This document shows, piece after piece, positions 60,611-64,000 of a DNA stretch of 64,000 bases. The stretch is taken from positions 1,556,001 to 1,620,000 of the forward strand of contig NZ_CP122960.1 in assembly GCF_029854195.1 (NCBI RefSeq). Reading direction: 5' to 3'. The stretch comes from Amylibacter sp. IMCC11727. Lineage in GTDB: Bacteria; Pseudomonadota; Alphaproteobacteria; Rhodobacterales; Rhodobacteraceae. A program made the position numbers and the translations under genes. A model generated the notes under the pieces. That model did no database searches, was not told the DNA's origin, and saw only the letters and a list, made by a program, of their open reading frames with translations. Numbering within the stretch: position 1 is the stretch's first letter; the number at the start of each line of letters is the position of its first letter.

Positions 60611-61690
60611 ATGGCGAATGAACAAAACGAGGGATTTTTTTCCTGTAACAACGTGTGCTGGCTGATTGGGCTGGTTGTTGGTGTATTGATTGCATGGGGT
60701 TTGATTAGCGCAACAGGAATGGGGACGTTCTGGGCGATTGTTGTTGGCATCCTTGCAATGGTTGGCACCTATTGGTTGTTGTCTGGCCTGTTCTGTTCAG
60801 ACGCTGAAGCAGGGGCATCTGCTTCGGACGCCGCATCCGGTTCTGGTTCATCCGCTGCATCCAGTGCCGCGACAACCACAACGGCATCCGCCGCGACTTC
60901 ATCTGCAACAACAGCACCGTCTGGCACCGCTGACGCCGCCGCGGCAACACCTGCTGCCGCTCTAGCGAGCGCTGGCGCTGCCACAGCTGCAGCATCCGCA
61001 CCCGTTGCAGCCGCGTCGACCCCAGTTGCAGACGCGAAACCTGCAGCGAAAAAGCCAGCGGCCAAGAAAGCACCGGCGAAAAAGACTGCGGCTAAATCCA
61101 CATCCAGCGCGTCCACATCCGCAGAGGCAAAGCCAGCTGCCAAGAAAACCGCCGCCAAAAAGCCAGCGACGAAATCCGCGGCTGCGACGAAAGCCAAGTC
61201 TGCTACGGCCACGAAAGCAAAAGCCACGACTGGCGCCAAAGCAAAGGCCGCACCAGCCACCAAAGCAAAATCTGCGACGGCATCAAAGGCCAAGGCAACA
61301 GACGCCAAGGCACCAGCCGCAAAGAAAGCCGCTGCGCCAAAAGCTGCGAAAGCCTCAGCAACTCCAGCCGCCGCCGCAAAATTGCCATCGGGTATGGTTG
61401 CTGCAAAAGATGGCAAGCCAGCCCTGTATAAAAAGGCCCCGAAAAACGCTGACGATCTGAAAATGATCAAAGGTGTTGGGCCAGGTTTGGAAAAAACACT
61501 CAACGACTTGGGCATTTATACGTTTGCACAAGTGTCCGAGTGGAAAGCAAAAGACATTGCTTGGGTTGATGACAACCTGAAATTCAAGGGTCGCATCAAA
61601 CGCGACGGTTGGGTCAAGCAGTGTAAAACACTCGCGAAAGGCGGAGCCACAGAGTTCTCTAAGCGGGTAAAAGGTGGCGACGTTTACTAA
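60611..61690 (+). CDS. Membrane protein with Ala/Lys-rich linker and NuoE-tail-like domain
   Basis: A 359-residue protein within the nuo operon. Two membrane helices lie near 16-34 and 38-61. Residues about 65-270 are low complexity: Ser/Ala/Thr first, then AKK/PAKK repeats like histone H1. Residues 279-359 form a domain ADDLKMIKGVGPGLEKTLND ... WVDDNLKFKGRIKRDGW, clearly homologous to the C-terminus of NuoE just upstream. It is not a known Complex I core subunit. An anchor or assembly role is inferred. Confidence 0.8.
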   Translation: MANEQNEGFFSCNNVCWLIGLVVGVLIAWGLISATGMGTFWAIVVGILAMVGTYWLLSGLFCSDAEAGASASDAASGSGSSAASSAATTTTASAATSSATTAPSGTADAAAATPAAALASAGAATAAASAPVAAASTPVADAKPAAKKPAAKKAPAKKTAAKSTSSASTSAEAKPAAKKTAAKKPATKSAAATKAKSATATKAKATTGAKAKAAPATKAKSATASKAKATDAKAPAAKKAAAPKAAKASATPAAAAKLPSGMVAAKDGKPALYKKAPKNADDLKMIKGVGPGLEKTLNDLGIYTFAQVSEWKAKDIAWVDDNLKFKGRIKRDGWVKQCKTLAKGGATEFSKRVKGGDVY

Positions 61691-61715
61691 ACGCGCCATA
61701 TGAAAGGACAAGTGA

Positions 61716-61952
61716 TTGGCCCCGAAACATCCTGATCCCGCCCCAGATCTTGCATCTCGGCAAATACGGATCGCATCCATCGTCATTATCGTGACTATGG
61801 TTGTTTGGATGGGGGCCAGTTTCATCGGTGGTCAGATCGGATTGCCAACGCGTTACGCGTTTTTGATTGATCTAGCCGCACTTGCCGCGTTCTTTTGGGC
61901 GTTGGTGAATTTGTATCAAGCATGGCGTAAGCGCCAGACAATGAAGGATTGA
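61716..61952 (+). CDS. DUF5337-type small membrane protein
   Basis: A 78-residue protein with two helices (about 19-38 and 48-67) joined by a short loop containing IGLPTRYAF, and a basic end. The start is TTG: AAAGGA lies upstream and an in-frame TGA one codon earlier excludes a longer form. It lies 4 bases before nuoF. I associate it with the DUF5337 family found in Rhodobacterales nuo operons. Confidence 0.75.
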   Translation: MAPKHPDPAPDLASRQIRIASIVIIVTMVVWMGASFIGGQIGLPTRYAFLIDLAALAAFFWALVNLYQAWRKRQTMKD

Positions 61953-61955
61953 GCG

Positions 61956-63251
61956 ATGCTCGCTGATCAGGACCGCATTTTTACAAACATCTACGGTATG
62001 CACGACCGCACGCTGAAAGGCGCGCAAAAGCGTGGCCATTGGGATGGCACGGCCAAGATCATTAAGAATGGTCGCGATTGGATCATCGACGAGATGAAAA
62101 AATCTGGCCTGCGCGGGCGTGGCGGGGCAGGGTTCCCGACAGGTTTGAAATGGTCCTTTATGCCAAAGGAATCTGACGGTCGCCCGTCCTATCTGGTTGT
62201 GAATGCGGATGAGTCCGAGCCGGGCACGTGCAAAGACCGCGAAATCATGCGCCATGATCCGCACACGCTGATCGAAGGCTGCTTGATCGCGTCTTTCGCC
62301 ATGAACGCGAACGCGTGTTACATCTATATTCGCGGGGAGTTCATTCGCGAGCGTGAAGCCCTGCAAGCCGCCATTGACGAGGCTTACGACGCAGGCCTTT
62401 TGGGTAAGAATGCTGCAAAATCTGGTTGGGATTTCGATCTCTATCTGGCCCACGGTGCGGGTGCGTATATCTGTGGTGAGGAAACAGCTCTTCTTGAAAG
62501 TCTTGAAGGCAAAAAAGGCATGCCACGCATGAAGCCACCGTTCCCAGCGGGTGCGGGTCTGTATGGCTGCCCGACAACTGTGAATAACGTGGAATCCATT
62601 GCCGTTGTGCCAACAATTCTGCGCCGTGGCGCGGATTGGTTCACCAGCTTTGGTCGTCCGAACAATGCTGGCACGAAATTGTTCGCCTTTTCTGGCCATG
62701 TGAACCACCCCTGTGTGGTGGAAGACGCTATGTCCACTCCATTGCGTGAGTTGATTGATCGTCACTGCGGCGGTGTTCGCGGCGGTTGGGACAACCTGAA
62801 AGCGGTTATTCCGGGCGGAGCCTCTGTGCCGCTGCTGCCAAAAGACATGTGTGACGAAGCCATCATGGATTTCGACTGGCTGCGCGAACAACGCTCTGGT
62901 CTTGGCACAGCGGCCGTGATCGTGATGGATCAATCCACCGATGTGATCAAAGCGATCTGGCGTTTGTCTGCGTTTTACAAACATGAAAGCTGTGGTCAGT
63001 GTACGCCATGTCGCGAAGGCACGGGCTGGATGATGCGTGTGATGGATCGTTTGGTCAAAGGCGAGGCAGAAGTTGAAGAAATCGACATGCTGCTCGACGT
63101 GACCAAACAGGTTGAAGGCCACACCATTTGTGCGCTTGGCGATGCAGCCGCTTGGCCGATCCAAGGTTTGATCCGTCACTTCCGCGATGAGATCGAAGAC
63201 CGCATCAAACACAAACGCACTGGCCGCGTCAGCGCGGTTGCGGCGGAATAA
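61956..63251 (+). CDS. nuoF: NADH-quinone oxidoreductase subunit F
   Basis: A 431-residue FMN and N3-cluster subunit. The NADH/FMN region is GLRGRGGAGFPTGLKWSFMP and GAGAYICGEETALLESLEG. The 4Fe-4S ligands are in SCGQCTPCREG and TICALGDAAAWPIQG. It works with NuoE and NuoG in the NADH-oxidising module; nuoG must lie beyond the right edge. Confidence 0.97.
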   Translation: MLADQDRIFTNIYGMHDRTLKGAQKRGHWDGTAKIIKNGRDWIIDEMKKSGLRGRGGAGFPTGLKWSFMPKESDGRPSYLVVNADESEPGTCKDREIMRHDPHTLIEGCLIASFAMNANACYIYIRGEFIREREALQAAIDEAYDAGLLGKNAAKSGWDFDLYLAHGAGAYICGEETALLESLEGKKGMPRMKPPFPAGAGLYGCPTTVNNVESIAVVPTILRRGADWFTSFGRPNNAGTKLFAFSGHVNHPCVVEDAMSTPLRELIDRHCGGVRGGWDNLKAVIPGGASVPLLPKDMCDEAIMDFDWLREQRSGLGTAAVIVMDQSTDVIKAIWRLSAFYKHESCGQCTPCREGTGWMMRVMDRLVKGEAEVEEIDMLLDVTKQVEGHTICALGDAAAWPIQGLIRHFRDEIEDRIKHKRTGRVSAVAAE

Positions 63252-63259
63252 TCCAATCC

Positions 63260-63715
63260 ATGACACATGAATTTCAGCTTGCCGAGTTCAATTTCGGCAC
63301 GCTGAAATACGATTGGGATGATCCGCGTGTGGCGGATTTTCAAAACAACCTTGATTTGGTAAATGGCTTAGCCGCCAAGTCCGATGGTTTTATCTGGCGT
63401 ATGCTTGATGATGAAATGGAAGCAGCGCAAACCGATGTGCAGGGTGTTTTCGCTAATCCGCGCACCGCATCCACACTGTCGGTTTGGCGCGATGTCGAAA
63501 GCTTATCGGCATTTGTTTGGAAAACTATTCACAAACGGTTTTATGATCGCAAAGGCGAATGGTTCGATCCGCAAGGCAACGGAAATTTTGTTATGTGGTG
63601 GGTGCCCAAAGGCCATAGACCAAGCATTTCCGAAGCAATGGCACGATTCAAACATTTGGAAACACATGGCGATAGCGATCATGCCTTTGGTTGGGATTAC
63701 GCCAGAAAAACCTGA
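63260..63715 (+). CDS. DUF3291 protein
   Basis: A 151-residue soluble protein with the DUF3291 pattern: FQLAEFNFGTLKYDWDDPRVADFQNNLDLVN, DGFIWRM and SVWRDVESLSAFVWKTIHKRFYDRKGEWF, then MWWVPKGHRPSISEA. The fold resembles dimeric alpha/beta-barrel monooxygenase-like proteins. It begins 8 bases after nuoF. No role in Complex I is known to me. Confidence 0.8.
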   Translation: MTHEFQLAEFNFGTLKYDWDDPRVADFQNNLDLVNGLAAKSDGFIWRMLDDEMEAAQTDVQGVFANPRTASTLSVWRDVESLSAFVWKTIHKRFYDRKGEWFDPQGNGNFVMWWVPKGHRPSISEAMARFKHLETHGDSDHAFGWDYARKT

Positions 63716-63827
63716 TATTTCAGGGCTGAAACACGTCGTGAGCCTGCGTGTTATTGCATAACATCGGGCAGGGTCCCATCTTCCAATCAACAACGACCCT
63801 AAGGTCAAACTGATACAGGAGATGATC

Positions 63828-64000
63828 ATGCGCCTGCTTATGATCGCAACATTGAGCCTTACTCTTGCCACCGCTGCCATGGCAAAACCGCCGCTTCGTG
63901 ACGTGCAACATATCAATGATGGGTTGCTTTATGTTGGGCTCGCCGATGAAATTCGCAAAAACTGTTCCAGCATTTCTGGGCGTATTTTTAAGGGCGTTGC
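63828..64000 (+). CDS. DUF5333-type secreted protein, N-terminal part
   Basis: The gene runs off the right edge; about 57 codons are visible. A signal peptide (MRLLMIATLSLTLATAAMA) is followed by KPPLRDVQHINDGLLYVGLA and a Cys. The start at 63828 is chosen because AGGAG lies 6 bases before it; another ATG two codons earlier is too close. I associate this sequence with DUF5333, found beside nuoF/nuoG in Rhodobacterales. Confidence 0.7.
   Translation, partial: MRLLMIATLSLTLATAAMAKPPLRDVQHINDGLLYVGLADEIRKNCSSISGRIFKGV

Noticed and set aside
60960..61380. Apparent short tandem DNA repeats that could suggest a repeat array
   Set aside because: The repeats are degenerate codons for AKK/PAKK-type residues in one reading frame, without spacers or fixed unit length; no CRISPR features.
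60769..61515. Long Ala/Phe-rich minus-strand frame opposite the Ala/Lys-rich nuo-operon protein
   Set aside because: It is the reverse reading of a low-complexity coding region; the plus-strand protein has a clear conserved C-terminal domain and operon spacing.
61872..63266. 464-codon open frame on the minus strand opposite nuoF
   Set aside because: It mirrors nuoF over its full length; nuoF has all expected cofactor motifs, while the antisense product shows no domain. It results from codon bias.

Overview
The window looks like chromosomal DNA of a marine Rhodobacterales (Roseobacter-group) alphaproteobacterium. This rests on recognised family and gene-order habits. The nuo operon carries small lineage-type genes between its subunits (DUF5337, DUF3291 and DUF5333 types), and NuoE has a long Ala/Lys/Pro-rich tail. 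DksA has lost zinc-finger cysteines, and DUF2927, MoxR and VWA genes sit together. No rRNA, tRNA, CRISPR array or intact insertion sequence was seen.

Layout. 1-6.3 kb: end of a flavoprotein gene, a BON-MscS channel, then a minus-strand capsule cluster (small leader ORF, kpsT-like, kpsE-like, kdsA, phosphomannomutase). 6.5-14.6 kb: an eleven-gene Mrp-type cation/proton antiporter operon without a full-length MrpA but with three NuoL/M/N-like subunits and two unrecognised small proteins. 14.6-20.7 kb: an AT-rich membrane ORFan, an aminotransferase, an ArsR/permease pair with a twin palindromic operator, a uracil-DNA glycosylase with an SseB-like protein, and a hydroxyacid reductase. 20.7-26.3 kb: the rod-shape operon mreB-mreC-mreD-mrdA-rodA. 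26.5-28.4 kb: leuA behind a leucine leader peptide. 28.5-35.5 kb: SDR, BLUF photoreceptor, M48 protease, P450, TPR protein, FMN 2-hydroxyacid dehydrogenase, NCS1 transporter, and a decayed copy of the dehydrogenase gene. 35.8-37.0 kb: an AT-rich single gene fusing a restriction-endonuclease-like domain to an ImmA/IrrE metallopeptidase. 37.0-41.1 kb: MoxR/GNAT/DUF2927/small membrane protein/VWA operon. 41.3-48 kb: dksA, an AlkD-like gene, glmS, glmU, a HAD phosphatase and a DegT aminotransferase. 48.0-55.6 kb: leucine/isovalerate degradation (liu) operon with two extra genes. 55.6-56.5 kb: sulfotransferase. 56.6-64.0 kb: nuoA-F with four accessory genes, running off the right edge.

How the genes work together. 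Two large proton-linked membrane complexes (Mrp-type and Complex I) are each encoded from an operon whose first gene starts with TTG. Leucine metabolism is represented in both directions: leuA behind a leader peptide for synthesis, and the liu operon for breakdown to acetyl-CoA and acetoacetate. Envelope functions cluster in capsule export, Kdo synthesis, hexosamine supply (glmS/glmU) and elongasome genes. Most neighbours overlap by 1-4 bases, which suggests strong translational coupling. Likely acquired or unstable spots are the AT-rich membrane ORF at 14.6-15.3 kb, the nuclease-peptidase gene and its decayed neighbourhood at 35.1-37.0 kb, and the unrecognised gene inside the liu operon at 51.4-52.0 kb.
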